A stretch of 64,000 nucleotides of DNA. Source: Bin87 sp965220265 (GTDB lineage: Bacteria; Chloroflexota; Dehalococcoidia; Lucifugimonadales; UBA3495). Under the pieces are notes generated by a model. The model was given only the letters and a program-made list of their open reading frames with translations. It did no database searches and was not told the DNA's origin. Position 1 is the stretch's first letter, and every line of letters starts with the position of its first letter. Below are positions 18,518-27,057 of the stretch, one piece after another. A program made the position numbers and the translations under genes. The DNA lies in assembly GCA_965220265.1 (NCBI GenBank), contig CBDCPM010000004.1, forward strand, positions 1,860,001 to 1,924,000. The letters run 5' to 3'.

Positions 18518-19516
18518 ATGGCAGACGCTACCGGTATCCTAGTTTTCGGCGACGCCTCCGAAGGTAATCTAGCCTCCACCGCCCAGGAACTCCTGGCGGC
18601 TGGACGTTCCCTTGCCGATGCCCTCAACCAGGAACTGGCCATTGCGATCCTCGGCGGAGACGTTGCGAACTCGCCTCAACAGGCTATAGCCCACGGCGCG
18701 GATAAAGCCTACGCGGTGACCAATCCCTCGCTTGCGGACTATCATCCCGATCTGTACCTGTCCGCGATGCAGTCCGTAGCCGCCGAGGTCAACCCGGGCA
18801 TCATCCTGATCGCCCGCAACAATGAGGGACGCGAACTGGCTCCTCGGCTGGCATTCCGGCTGGGCGTGGGTCTGGCACAGGACTGCCTGGAAGTGTCTGC
18901 GGATGCTGAGACCGGGCGCCTGCTGGCCAACCGTCCGGTATACGGCGGCAGCGCGATCGCCGTGGTTAGCTGCACCCATACTCCGCAGATCGCCGCCATT
19001 CGGCCCAAGACCTACGAGCCGCTGGGCGCCGACGCCGGCCGCACGGGGCAGGTGATCGCTTTCCCGGTCGACATCGACGCCTCCGCAGCGAAAACCCGGG
19101 TCGTTGACGTGGTGAAGGAACAAGCCGAGGGGATCAAGCTGGAGGACGCCCGGATCGTCGTGTCCGGTGGTCGCGGCCTTGGCGGGCCTGAGCCTTTCTC
19201 GCAGCTTGAAGAACTGGCCAACCTCCTGGGCGGCGCCGTGGGCGCGTCCCGCGCGGCAGTGGACTCGGGCTGGGTTCCCGCCAACTACCAGGTCGGCCTC
19301 ACTGGCAAGACCATCACACCTGACCTCTATATCACCGTGGCCATATCTGGCGCCAGCCAGCACATGGCCGGCTGCAGCGGTTCCAAGGCCATCGTAGCCA
19401 TCAATAGGGATGCCGACGCTAACATCTTCAAGGAAGCTCGCTACGGCGTGGTCGGCGACTGGGAGAAGGTGATACCCGCCCTGACCGAAGTGGTCAGGGA
19501 GTTGACCCAGTCGTAG
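18518..19516 (+). CDS. etfA: Electron transfer flavoprotein alpha subunit
   Basis: This 332-residue FAD-binding subunit pairs with EtfB. The C-terminal FAD domain is complete: ARIVVSGGRGLGG, GASRAAVDSGWVPANYQVGLTGKTITPDLYI, ISGASQHMAGCSGSKAIVAINRD and the terminal DANIFKEARYGVVGDW. It lies directly after etfB, as usual. No ETF-quinone oxidoreductase gene is in the window. Confidence 0.92.
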   Translation: MADATGILVFGDASEGNLASTAQELLAAGRSLADALNQELAIAILGGDVANSPQQAIAHGADKAYAVTNPSLADYHPDLYLSAMQSVAAEVNPGIILIARNNEGRELAPRLAFRLGVGLAQDCLEVSADAETGRLLANRPVYGGSAIAVVSCTHTPQIAAIRPKTYEPLGADAGRTGQVIAFPVDIDASAAKTRVVDVVKEQAEGIKLEDARIVVSGGRGLGGPEPFSQLEELANLLGGAVGASRAAVDSGWVPANYQVGLTGKTITPDLYITVAISGASQHMAGCSGSKAIVAINRDADANIFKEARYGVVGDWEKVIPALTEVVRELTQS

Positions 19517-19546
19517 ATCGCCGCCACCGGTATCAACTACCCAGTG

Positions 19547-19873
19547 ATGGTAAAGATATCGCTTGCAATGGTAGTAGCCGGAATTGCACTGGCTGCAGCT
19601 TTGGTGCTGGTTTCAGCACTAAAGGAAGACTCCATGTCCACCGTAGAGTTGGCACTCTGGGAGTGCATCACGCTGATATTCGGCTTGTTTGGCTCCTACC
19701 TGTTTGGAAGATACACGGCCCACGATATAATCAGACCACATGCCCGGTCGGCTTTGCGGAGTGTGTTAGTGCTGCATCGTGGCATTGGGCGGCTGGCCGA
19801 TACGATTTATCGGCTCAATTCCGAAGAGCAGGATCGGCGCTTTGAAAGTCTCCATGCACAAGTGCAAGACTAG
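19547..19873 (+). CDS. Small two-helix membrane protein of unknown function
   Basis: A protein of about 108 residues with two hydrophobic segments (MVVAGIALAAALVLVSAL and ALWECITLIFGLFGSYLFG), followed by a basic, probably cytoplasmic, helix. I do not recognise the family. The TAG stop at 19871 coincides with the left TA of the IS630 element; removing the element also leaves TAG, so the stop need not be due to the insertion. The start is uncertain (GTG 19544, ATG 19547 or ATG 19568). Confidence 0.55.
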   Translation: MVKISLAMVVAGIALAAALVLVSALKEDSMSTVELALWECITLIFGLFGSYLFGRYTAHDIIRPHARSALRSVLVLHRGIGRLADTIYRLNSEEQDRRFESLHAQVQD

Positions 19874-20512
19874 TACCGTTGCCAGGTAGATTTGTAAGAA
19901 TATAAGAAAGCAGCCATACTTAGGCATGATCTTTGTGTGAGGAAGTGCCCAGCCATGGCTGCCATCAAGTATAAAGTAGAGTTGACCGAGGCCGAACGCT
20001 CCCGTCTCAATGAGGTGTCCCAGCGAGGCAAGGCGTCAGTGCGCACCGTGAAGCGGGCGCTGTCGCTGCTCAAGGCTGACCAGGGGCTTCGGGACCGTGA
20101 GATAGCCGATGTGCTGTTGGTCAACGCGGCCACGGTCGCCAGAGTGCGGGAGCGGTACGTGGAGGAAGGACTTGAGGCCGCCATCAATGACCGACCGCGG
20201 CCGGGCCAGGAGCGCAAGCTGGACGGCAAGCAGGAAGCGCACTTGATCGCCCTGGCGTGCAGCGCCGCGCCCGAAGGGCACACGCACTGGACACTCCAGT
20301 TGTTGGCCGACCAGGTAGGTGGTGGAGTTGGAGTTTGCCGATAGCATCTCCCTGGAGACGGTGCGCCAGATGCTCAAAAAAACGCACTCAAGCCGTGGCA
20401 GAAGCAGGAGTGGTGTATCCCCAAGGTGAGCGGGGAGTTCGTGGCGCGGATGGAGGACGTGCTGGACCTGTACCAACAGGCGTACCATCCGGAGCGTCCG
20501 GTAGGGTGTTTC

Positions 20513-20563
20513 GACGAGACCTCCCGGCAGACGAGACCTCCCGGCAGACGAGACCTCCCGGCA
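20513..20563 (+). repeat. Three perfect 17-bp tandem copies inside IS630 copy 1
   Basis: The unit GACGAGACCTCCCGGCA is repeated at 20513, 20530 and 20547 without spacers. It encodes the DETSRQ region around a catalytic acidic residue of the transposase. Two extra copies add 34 bases and change the frame. The related element has a 14-bp duplication at the same codons (22888-22915 region). Confidence 0.9.
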
Positions 20564-20916
20564 ATTGACTGGGGAGGTGCGTCCGCCCCTGGAGGCTGCC
20601 CCGGGACGGGTGGCACGCTATGACACCGAGTACCAGCGCAACGGGACACGGAACCTGTTCATGATCTGTGAGCCGAGGGGTGGCTGGAGACCTGTGGAGG
20701 TGACCGAGCGCCGCACTGCCGTGGACTTCGCGCACCAGATGCGGTGGCTGGTGGACGAGGCATACCCTGATGCCGAGGTGGTCCGGCTGGTACTGGACAA
20801 CCTCAACACCCACAAGCTCGGCGCGCTCTACGCAGCATTTGAGCCCGGCGAAGCTCGACGCATCGCCCAACGCCTCGAGTTTCATTACACTCCCACGCAC
20901 GGCAGCTGGCTGAATC

Positions 20917-20939
20917 CTGTCCTGAGCTTGCCGAAGGGA
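20917..20939 (+). repeat. 23-bp micro-insertion in IS630 copy 1
   Basis: A 23-base block containing TCCTGAGCTTGCCGAAGG separates HGSWLN from MAEIELSVFS, which are contiguous in intact IS630 transposases. The same block is at the same codon boundary in copy 2 (23284-23306). Its length shifts the frame. Confidence 0.85.
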
Positions 20940-21255
20940 TGGCTGAGATCGAGTTGAGCGTCTTCAGCAGGGGATATCTGAACCGCCGTATCAGCGATGA
21001 GGCGGAGCCGCGGCGAGAGGTTGCGGCGCTCGAACGCGAGCGCAACGCAGCAAAATCAGCCATAGACTGGCGGTTTACCACCCAAGATGCTCGCCGTAAG
21101 CTCCAATATATCTATCCGACAAGATCAGATTGAAACAGTACTAGGTAGATGTGGCGGTGTCAATAATCGCCGACTGGCGTGATGTCATACCGGATGACTA
21201 CGAAGAGGTAGTCGCGACGTTAGATGGCCCGTACAGTAGATAAGAGGGTTAGGAA

Positions 21256-21423
21256 ATGGCTGATCGGGCTGAACCAATAAGAGGCAAGGTCGCCAAAGTC
21301 CTCAACTCACGTGAGGTAGCTCTCAACATAGGCGAGGAACAAGGTGTCCGCATCGGGATGGTTTTCGAGATTTTGTCCCCTGTAGGGGATGTGATTGAAG
21401 ATCCTGATACCGGAGACACGCTA
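21256..21423 (+). pseudogene. N-terminal fragment of a small conserved hypothetical protein
   Basis: The fragment reads RGKVAKVLNSREVALNIGEEQGVRIGMVFEILS and ends at EDPDTGDTL. The KVLN-S-REVxxNxGxxxGVxxGMxFxI...DPxTGxxLG pattern is found in small uncharacterised bacterial proteins. The gene is preceded by AGGGTTAGGAA. It is cut at its CTA codon (21421-21423), where a stack of mobile elements begins; the apparent downstream residues to 21528 are IS sequence. A 30-codon open frame (GTG 21151 to TAA 21243) sits just upstream and may be the tail of another broken gene. Confidence 0.6.
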
Positions 21424-21460
21424 GGTAGTGTTGACATTTGGACTGCGGTACAATTGCCCC

Positions 21461-21913
21461 ATGGCGAGTATAACCATACCTTCAGACCAATGGGCGAAGA
21501 TTTTGCAATTCCTGCGGGATTGCCCTGACGTGTACGTTGGCGACGCGGCGGAATGCCAGCGGTTTGTCGAGGGCGTGCTGTGGATGGATCGCTCCGGAGC
21601 GCAGTGGCGACTGCTGCCGGCCGAGTATGGCAACTGGAACACCATCTACAAACGGTTCGCCCGGTGGTGCGACCGTGGCGTCTGGGAGCGGTTGCACCAG
21701 CATTTCAGTACGGAACCGGACCTGGAATATCTGGTCATCGACAGTACGGTGGTTCGAGCGCACCAGTGCGCTGGGGGAGCCCCGGCAAAAAGGGGGGCAA
21801 TCAGCGCAAGCCCTGGGCCGCAGTCGCGGCGGGTTCAGCACGAAGGTTCCCGGGAGCGTGGACGCTCTGGGCAACCCCCTGCGGTTCACGTTGACGCCGG
21901 GACAGCAGCATGA
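21461..21913 (+). CDS. IS5-family transposase, OrfA
   Basis: About 150 residues, starting ASITIPSDQWAKILQFLRDCP and carrying QRFVEGVLWMDRSGAQWRLLP, YGNWNTIYKRFARWCDRGVWERL and DLEYLVIDSTVVRAHQCAGG with the first catalytic Asp. Similarity ends at an A5G6 run (21787-21797). Beyond that the frame is not transposase-like. The real continuation is in another frame, reached by a +1 or -2 shift. Confidence 0.8.
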   Translation: MASITIPSDQWAKILQFLRDCPDVYVGDAAECQRFVEGVLWMDRSGAQWRLLPAEYGNWNTIYKRFARWCDRGVWERLHQHFSTEPDLEYLVIDSTVVRAHQCAGGAPAKRGAISASPGPQSRRVQHEGSRERGRSGQPPAVHVDAGTAA

Positions 21914-22220
21914 CATCACCCAGGCGGAAACCCTGCTCACCGGCTACCGGAGCGAGTACGTAATCGCGGACAAAGGATATGACGCGCAGGACTTCGTCGA
22001 CCATTTGGCAGAAGAGGGCATGGTGGCAGTGATCCCCCCACGGTCCAACCGCAAAGCGCCACGGGATTACGATAGACCCTTATACCGAGAACGCCACGTG
22101 GTAGAGTGTTTCATCGGCAAGATCAAGCACTACCGCCGGGTATTTTCCAGGTTTGACAAATTGGCCAGCCGATACCTTGGCTTTCTGCAATTCGCTGCCG
22201 CCCTCATCTGGCTACGATGA
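21783..22220 (+). CDS. IS5-family transposase, OrfB
   Basis: From the A5G6 run this frame reads RQKGGQSAQALGRSRGGFST, then LGNPLRFTLTPGQQHDITQA, YVIADKGYDAQDFVDHL (second catalytic Asp) and RERHVVECFIGKIKHYRRVFSRFDKLASRYL (catalytic Glu). Joined to the upstream frame it makes a full IS5-type enzyme of about 250 residues. Whether the join is programmed or the result of an indel in the run cannot be told from one copy. Confidence 0.8.
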   Translation, partial: RQKGGQSAQALGRSRGGFSTKVPGSVDALGNPLRFTLTPGQQHDITQAETLLTGYRSEYVIADKGYDAQDFVDHLAEEGMVAVIPPRSNRKAPRDYDRPLYRERHVVECFIGKIKHYRRVFSRFDKLASRYLGFLQFAAALIWLR

Positions 22221-22315
22221 AATGTCAACACTGCCTAGTACCGCGTCCAGTTGTTTTTGACAAATATAAGAATTGATGTAATTGAGGCATTCTTTCATAG
22301 TGGAGTGTGTGGGGA

Positions 22316-23501
22316 ATGCCTGCCAAGTTATATCGAGTGAACTTGACCCAGGATGAGCGGGAACATTTGTGGGGTGTCACCCGGCGCGGCAAGTCCTCGG
22401 GGCGTAAAGTGAAGCGGGCTTTGATTTTGTGTAAAGCCGCTGAAGGCCTTACCGACCAGCAGGTGGCGGAAGCCTTGATGGTCGGCCCCTCCACGGTCGG
22501 CCGGGTGCGGCAGCGCTGCGTAGCAGGCGGGTTGGAACGCGCCCTCAATGACCTGCCGCGGCCGGGACAACGGCGTAAACTTGATGGCAAGCAGGAAGCC
22601 CACCTGGTGGCCGTGGCCTGCAGCGCGGCTCCGGAAGGGCACACTCGCTGGACGTTGCGATTGCTTGCCGACCAAGTGGTGAAGCTGGAGTTGACCGGCT
22701 CCAGCTCCCGGGAGACGGTCAGGCAGGTGTTGAAAAAAACGAACTCAAGCCGTGGCGGAAGCTCAAGCCGTGGCGGAAGAAGGAGTGGTGCATCCCCAAG
22801 GTGAGCGCCGAGTTCGTAGCCCGCATGGAGGACGTGCTGGACCGCTATGCGGAACCCGATGACCCCAAGCGGCCCGTAGTCTGTTTCGATGAGACTTCCA
22901 AGATGAGACTTCCAAGCAGTTGGTGTCGGAGAAACGGTCTCCTATCCCGGCCAAGGCGGGACGGCGGGAGCGGTTTGATTACGAGTACCAGCGCAACGGG
23001 ACCCGGAACTTATTCATGACTTGTGCGCCATTGGCGGGCTGGAGGCACGTGGCAGTGACCGGGCGTCGCACCATGACCGACTTCGCCCATCAGATGCGCT
23101 GGCTGGCGGATGCCGCTTACCCGGAAGCGGAGAAGATCCGGGTAGTGCTGGACAACCTGAACACTCATCGACCCGCCTCCCTGACCCGCCTCCCTGTACG
23201 AGGCCTTCGAGCCCAAGGAGGCCAGACGGGTGATCCAACGGCTGGAGTTTCACTATACTCCCCAGCATGGGAGCTGGCTCAATCCTGTCCTGAGCTTGCC
23301 GAAGGGATGGCGGAGATCGAGTTCAGCGTCTTCAGCAACCAATGTTTGAATCGCCGCATTGAAGATGAGGCTGCCCTCAAACGCGAGATTGCCGCCTTGG
23401 AGACCGAGCGGAATCAGGCTGCGGCAACCATCGACTGGAGATTCTCCACCACCAATGCCCGGCATAAGCTTCGCCGTATCTATCCTTCGGTTTCACACTG
23501 A
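22316..23501 (+). pseudogene. IS630-family transposase, broken (copy 2)
   Basis: The first 145 residues are uninterrupted (KLYRVNLTQDEREHLWGVTRRGKSS, AEGLTDQQVAEALMVGPSTVGRVRQR). The frame then changes at an A7 run near 22734-22741, the same place as in copy 1, which may be a programmed -1 site. Later damage includes an in-frame 18-bp duplication (CTCAAGCCGTGGCGGAAG twice, from 22744), a 14-bp duplication at the DETSKQ codons, a 13-bp duplication near 23170 (GACCCGCCTCCCT twice) and the 23-bp insertion at 23284. The C-terminus MAEIEFSVFSNQCLNRRIEDE is preserved. Confidence 0.85.
23284..23306 (+). repeat. 23-bp micro-insertion in IS630 copy 2
   Basis: The block is identical to the one at 20917-20939 and at the same codon position (between GSWLN and MAEIEF). 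This shows that it was present before the two copies separated, or was spread by gene conversion. Confidence 0.85.
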
Positions 23502-23509
23502 CGCGGTAC

Positions 23510-23723
23510 TAGTATTACAGTTGCACTTGAATTGCGGGCCTCTGAAAGTGCCTCTTGTAACGGATTCCAAGGCTCTGGCTTGGTGCCGCCAGCTCCACCA
23601 CGGCTACCGGATAGGCAGGTCAGCACTCTCATAAAGTAGTCACAGCAGCCTGCATGACAGCCGTCTAACTTCGGGCACGGTCAGTGATATGAGTCCTTCC
23701 CTTGAAGCGCGACTGTAGTACTA
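23510..23723. repeat. MITE, 212 bp plus TA target duplication
   Basis: The left arm TAGTATTACAGTTGCACTTG and the right arm (inverted TAGTACTACAGTCGCGCTTC) pair over about 22 bases with four differences. TA is present at both borders (23510-23511 and 23722-23723). There is no coding capacity. The TAGTAttACA tip resembles that of the MITE at 29133 and of the IS630 copies. Confidence 0.75.
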
Positions 23724-24035
23724 GGGCCGGTGCGACTTCCCGCGTGGTATGGCGTCTTTGTGGTGGTGGCGGGACGCCTGTTTTTCAAATCCGACCTCAG
23801 CCGGGTGCGTCCGATCCAGGTGGTCGACCAGGTGGAATCGCCCATCTACTTCATCCACGGGGAAAATGACCCGATCGTCTCAGCAGCGGAGAGCAGTGAA
23901 CTGCACGAGGCCAGAGACAACCGGGAAGACCGGCTGTGGATCGTACGCAATGCCGAACACGTCAACGTGTACCGCAAACATCCTGAAGAGTACATCGCGC
24001 GGATTGCGTCATTCTTTGAACTTCACATGGTATAG
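23724..24035 (+). pseudogene. C-terminal fragment of an alpha/beta hydrolase
   Basis: The roughly 103-residue tail contains GRLFFKSDLSRVRPI, VESPIYFIHGENDPIVSAAES (the acid-containing strand of an alpha/beta hydrolase) and LWIVRNAEHVNVYRKHPEEYIARIASFF (catalytic His). The nucleophile half is missing. The fragment begins at the right border of the MITE. Removing all mobile DNA joins it in frame to the fragment at 21256-21423. Because the two pieces look like different families, an older deletion at this site is also likely. Confidence 0.65.
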
Positions 24036-24403
24036 GCGGCGCGCATCGGTCGCCGGTAGCGATCGGACCCTGCTTGCGTTGGCGGCAAGATCGCAACCTG
24101 CCCCGTTGGAAGGAAACAGCGCATGATCAGGTCGGAAATCAACTAGGGGCAGATCAGTTCACAGGAAGACCCCGCCCTAACGGCCGGCGACTGCTACTTC
24201 GACCGATGCGGTACCGGCAGGAACACACCGGATTCGGGTGGGTGGTCGCAGGCTCATCAATTCCTGGTCGCCGGCGTTGCCGTGCTTCAGGTGATGCGGT
24301 GGTCTCGCCGGCGGCGGATTAGGACGTGACAGTTCTGGAGGAAGGAATTTCCGGCCACCGCGCCGTTGACGTACCCTTTCTCTCCAGCGTGGGTAACGCC
24401 GTT
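24036..24403. other. Gene-free interval between convergent genes
   Basis: No plausible gene, RNA or clear terminator is seen in this 368-bp space between the hydrolase fragment and the aldo/keto reductase. Short open frames here lack family features. Confidence 0.5.
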
Positions 24404-25393
24404 TCAGCCGGTGAACCTGGACCACACCTCCGGCAACCGGGCCATGGCTTCCGCGGGAAGCGGCCCCGTGGCGGCGATTTCAACGGCCTGCTCCAAGTGC
24501 TCCAGGCTTGAATACCCCACCAGCACACTGCTCACCCCGGGGTTGGTCAGGGCGAACCGCAACGACGCCTCCACCAGGCTGCCCGTGTACCCCTCCTGCT
24601 GCAGGAACTGGAAGCCCTCGGCCCGGGACTGGTCCTGGTCGTAGTCGCGGCCCGAACCGATGGGCGCGACGGTCGTGACGGCGACGGGATGCCGTGCTGC
24701 TTCGCCGCTCAATGCGCCCGCCGCCAGGACCCGTATCACCAGGACCCCCATGCCGTTGGCGGAGGCGCGCTCGATCTGCTTCCCATAGTCGGGCATATCG
24801 AACCCGGGCGGTACGGCCGCTCCGGCGCTGGGGTTGACCAGGTTGTACACCGCCTGGATGATGTTCAGAGTTCCAGAGTCGATGACCCGGTGCAGGGCCG
24901 TGGTCTCTCCCACCGCGGTCATCCCCCAGAACCTGACCTTGCCCTGATTCCGCAACACCCGCAGCGCGTCCGCCACCTCACCCAACGTCTCGTCGGGAGA
25001 GACCGACCCGCCTTCCGCCGTTGATGCAACGTGGTTGTGCATCTGGATCAGGTCGACCTGCTCCCGCTGCAGCCGGGACAAGCTCTCCTCCACCGAGGCG
25101 ATGACGTTGCCCTTGATGCGTCCCGGCTCGTGGGTGGTGACCCGGAACTTGGTACCGACGTAGACGTCCGCCGACAACTCCTTCAACACCCGCCCCAGGT
25201 TGGTCTCCGACTGGCCGTCGCCGTAGGAAGAGGCAGTATCGAAGTAGTTGATGCCCAGTTCCATTGCCCGGGCGACCGCGGTTACCTGATCGCCGTGCTC
25301 GCCGCGAATCATCAAGCCGCCGACGTTGCCGCAGCCAAACCCGATCTCGGACACGTTGATTCCAGTGCTGCCCAGTGGTCGATAGTCCATCAC
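24404..25393 (-). CDS. Aldo/keto reductase
   Basis: A 329-residue aldo/keto reductase. Catalytic residues are in INYFDTASSYGDGQSETNLG (Asp, Tyr), VYVGTKFRVT (Lys) and VDLIQMHNHVAS (His). The C-terminal NADP site region is RFALTNPGVSSVLVGYSSLEHLEQAVE. It is distinct from the reductase at 16468 (closer to the class with MDYRPLGSTGINVSEIGFGCGN N-terminus). It stands alone on the minus strand. Confidence 0.88.
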   Translation of the reverse strand: MMDYRPLGSTGINVSEIGFGCGNVGGLMIRGEHGDQVTAVARAMELGINYFDTASSYGDGQSETNLGRVLKELSADVYVGTKFRVTTHEPGRIKGNVIASVEESLSRLQREQVDLIQMHNHVASTAEGGSVSPDETLGEVADALRVLRNQGKVRFWGMTAVGETTALHRVIDSGTLNIIQAVYNLVNPSAGAAVPPGFDMPDYGKQIERASANGMGVLVIRVLAAGALSGEAARHPVAVTTVAPIGSGRDYDQDQSRAEGFQFLQQEGYTGSLVEASLRFALTNPGVSSVLVGYSSLEHLEQAVEIAATGPLPAEAMARLPEVWSRFTG

Positions 25394-25653
25394 GTTTCCC
25401 CGTCCAATCTTGTTTGTCCCCTGATGATATTCCCCAATCCGGTCGGGGACAATCGCCGGCCTTACGGCGTCGGGTATGAATGGCGGAGGAAAACTGCACT
25501 ACCGGGGATGATGCGTGGCGACTTTTGCAGGACGAAGGCAAGGCTGCCGGCGGGTGGGTACACGCGCGAGCGCTCCGCCCATGATCACACTTTGGTGACC
25601 ACGGTATAATCTGACGGAGAGGATCCTCCAAGCGACCCAACAGGAGCGTTGGC

Positions 25654-25935
25654 ATGAGCACGCACAGCGGAGACGCCGGCCAAAGCCGGACGATGAAGGC
25701 GTCGGAATTCAAGGCCAAGTGCCTGAAACTGATGGACGAGGTGGCCGAGAACGGCGGCGAGATCATCATCACCAAGAACGGCAAGCCGGTGGCAAAGTTG
25801 ACGAGCCTTCGGGAACGACCCAAATCTCTATTTGGGATTGACAAGGGGAGATTGAAAATTGTGGGCGACATAATCTCCCCGATCGACGTCGAGTGGGAAG
25901 CCGAAGTCGACCCTGACCGAGTACTGAATCCGTGA
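25654..25935 (+). CDS. Antitoxin, Phd/YefM family
   Basis: A 93-residue protein with the Phd/YefM DNA-binding fold: MKASEFKAKCLKLMDEVAENGGEIIITKNGKPVAKLTSL. It should bind its own promoter and neutralise the downstream PIN toxin through its C-terminal tail. AGGAG lies ahead of ATG 25654; ATG 25693 is an alternative start matching the usual N-terminus. It overlaps the toxin start. Confidence 0.85.
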   Translation: MSTHSGDAGQSRTMKASEFKAKCLKLMDEVAENGGEIIITKNGKPVAKLTSLRERPKSLFGIDKGRLKIVGDIISPIDVEWEAEVDPDRVLNP

Positions 25936-26330
25936 TGCTACTGGACACTCACGCCGCGCTCTGGTTGAGAGCCGGCGACGCCCGGTTGGGGTCGGTGGCT
26001 CGCGCCGAGATCCAGCGGGCTTGGGAGGCCGACGAAGTTGCGATGTCGGCCATGTCTTTTTGGGAAATGGCGATGCTTCGGGAGAAAGGGCGCATCAGCT
26101 ACCCCGACGACGTGGCCCGATGGCGGCAGGAGCAGCTGGGCCAAGGCCTGATCGAGATCCCCACGGACGGCGAGATTGGTATACGCGCCAACGTCCTGGC
26201 GGGTTTTCACGCGGACCCAGCCGACCGAATCATCGTTGCCACCGCGTTGAACGGGCATCAACTGGTGACGGCGGACCGCCGCATCCTGAACTGGGCTGGC
26301 GAGCTGCGACGCCTGGATGCCACACGATGA
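25935..26330 (+). CDS. PIN-domain toxin (VapC-like ribonuclease)
   Basis: A 131-residue PIN-domain RNase. Acidic residues are in MLLDTHAALWL, SAMSFWEMAML (Glu), and ADPADRIIVATALNGHQLVTADRRIL (Asp). The ATG overlaps the antitoxin stop (GTGATG at 25932), typical of coupled toxin-antitoxin pairs. The likely target is tRNA or rRNA, as for family members; the specific target is unknown. Confidence 0.85.
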   Translation: MLLDTHAALWLRAGDARLGSVARAEIQRAWEADEVAMSAMSFWEMAMLREKGRISYPDDVARWRQEQLGQGLIEIPTDGEIGIRANVLAGFHADPADRIIVATALNGHQLVTADRRILNWAGELRRLDATR

Positions 26331-26424
26331 GCGTCGTACATCAAGTGCGGGGACATGCGTTCGCGGGAAACACAGTGGCAGCAGAAATATCAGTTTCTCT
26401 ATGACTTCACAGGAGTTCTTACTG

Positions 26425-26802
26425 ATGAACATTCAGACTTTGGAGCAGAGTCCACGGAATCACCGGGGCGGGCAGGTATCGCACCTGCTCCTGGCTGCGG
26501 GACAGTTTGGGTCCGAGAGCCTGGCCGTCACCTGGGTTGAAGGCGAGCCGGGCAGCGAACAGGCCGTACACTCCCACGAGGGGCGGGAGCAGGTGTACGT
26601 GGTTGTGCAGGGACGAGGCGCCATGAGGGTTGGCGATGAGGTGGAAGAAGTCGGGCCGGGCACGGCCATCCTGGTTCCGCCGGGCACGAGCCATTCCATC
26701 CGCAACATCGGAGAGGAAAAACTCATCTACGTCTCCTCGACTTCGCCGCCTTTTGAGATGCAGGAGGGGAACACCCGGTGGTCCGCTCCGGCGGGGCAGT
26801 AG
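26425..26802 (+). CDS. Cupin-domain protein
   Basis: A 125-residue single cupin. Motif 1 is EQAVHSHEGREQVYVVVQGRGAMRVG with His/His/Glu metal ligands; motif 2 is GPGTAILVPPGTSHSIRNIG with the fourth ligand. AGGAG precedes ATG 26425; an upstream in-frame ATG at 26401 lacks such a site. Substrate unknown. Confidence 0.85.
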   Translation: MNIQTLEQSPRNHRGGQVSHLLLAAGQFGSESLAVTWVEGEPGSEQAVHSHEGREQVYVVVQGRGAMRVGDEVEEVGPGTAILVPPGTSHSIRNIGEEKLIYVSSTSPPFEMQEGNTRWSAPAGQ

Positions 26803-27057
26803 GTGGGCCCTTACCACGCGGGGGCCCCCGTTTACGATGGTCTGGTCAGGGGGCGACGGCGTCGGTCAGGGGGTGGCAAGCATTGTTAGCGTGATGGCCA
26901 TGGTCGATGCGGCAGCTCTCCGCCACCAGCATGTAGCCGTGCTCCTGGCCGGCGGGGGTGGCACTGAGCAGGTCGATATTCGGCTGAAGCTGTTCCTAAC
27001 CTGCATAAGCACGCGCTCAGTGTTCCCTCCGGTATTACTGATGCGTGAGCGGACACC

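Larger units (their letters stand above)
19955..21133 (+). pseudogene. IS630-family transposase, broken (copy 1)
   Basis: The N-terminal helix-turn-helix part (LKADQGLRDREIADVLLVNAATVARVRERYVEEGLE) and the linker RPRPGQERKLDGKQEAHLIALACSAAPEGHTHWT read cleanly. A 4-base insertion near 20315 then shifts the frame. Further pieces are CFDETSRQ, YDTEYQRNGTRNLFMICEPRGGWRPVEV, VLDNLNTHKLGALYAAF and HYTPTHGSWLN, the expected D-DN-E order. Other lesions are an A7 run (20378-20385 region), a triple 17-bp repeat after the first catalytic Asp, and a 23-bp insertion at 20917. Confidence 0.85.
19871..21143 (+). mobile_element. IS630-family element, copy 1
   Basis: The ends are TAGTACCGTTGCC at 19871 and the inverted TAGTACTGTTTCA at 21143, each including the TA target. 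The element is about 1.27 kb with a single transposase gene on the plus strand. It is clearly related to the copy at 22236-23511. Several small tandem duplications have broken its gene. Confidence 0.85.
21425..22234 (+). mobile_element. IS5-family element, with CTAG target duplication
   Basis: The ends are GTAGTGTTGACATTT at 21425 and inverted GCAGTGTTGACATTT ending at 22234. CTAG flanks both sides (21421-21424 and 22235-22238), the duplication expected for IS5-type elements. The CTAG target is itself the tip of the IS630 element that follows (CTAGTACCGCG), so this element inserted into the end of that IS630 copy. It is 810 bp with a two-frame transposase. Confidence 0.88.
22236..23511 (+). 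mobile_element. IS630-family element, copy 2
   Basis: The ends are TAGTACCGCGTC at 22236 and its perfect inverse ending at 23511, with TA on both sides. It is about 1.28 kb. Its left tip was the target of the IS5 element, and its right TA is shared with the left TA of the following MITE, so it landed at the edge of that MITE. Confidence 0.87.

Noticed and set aside
20513..20563. Possible CRISPR-like short repeats
   Set aside because: The three 17-bp units are directly adjacent with no spacers and lie inside a transposase gene; no cas genes are present.
21151..21243. 30-codon frame (GTG to TAA) as a real small gene
   Set aside because: It has no clear ribosome site or known motif and follows directly on an IS border; more likely the tail of a broken gene, noted in the neighbouring entry.
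23641..23723. Possible tRNA or small RNA in the gene-poor stretch
   Set aside because: The pairing seen belongs to the MITE arms; no cloverleaf or anticodon arm is visible. I saw no tRNA or rRNA anywhere in the window.
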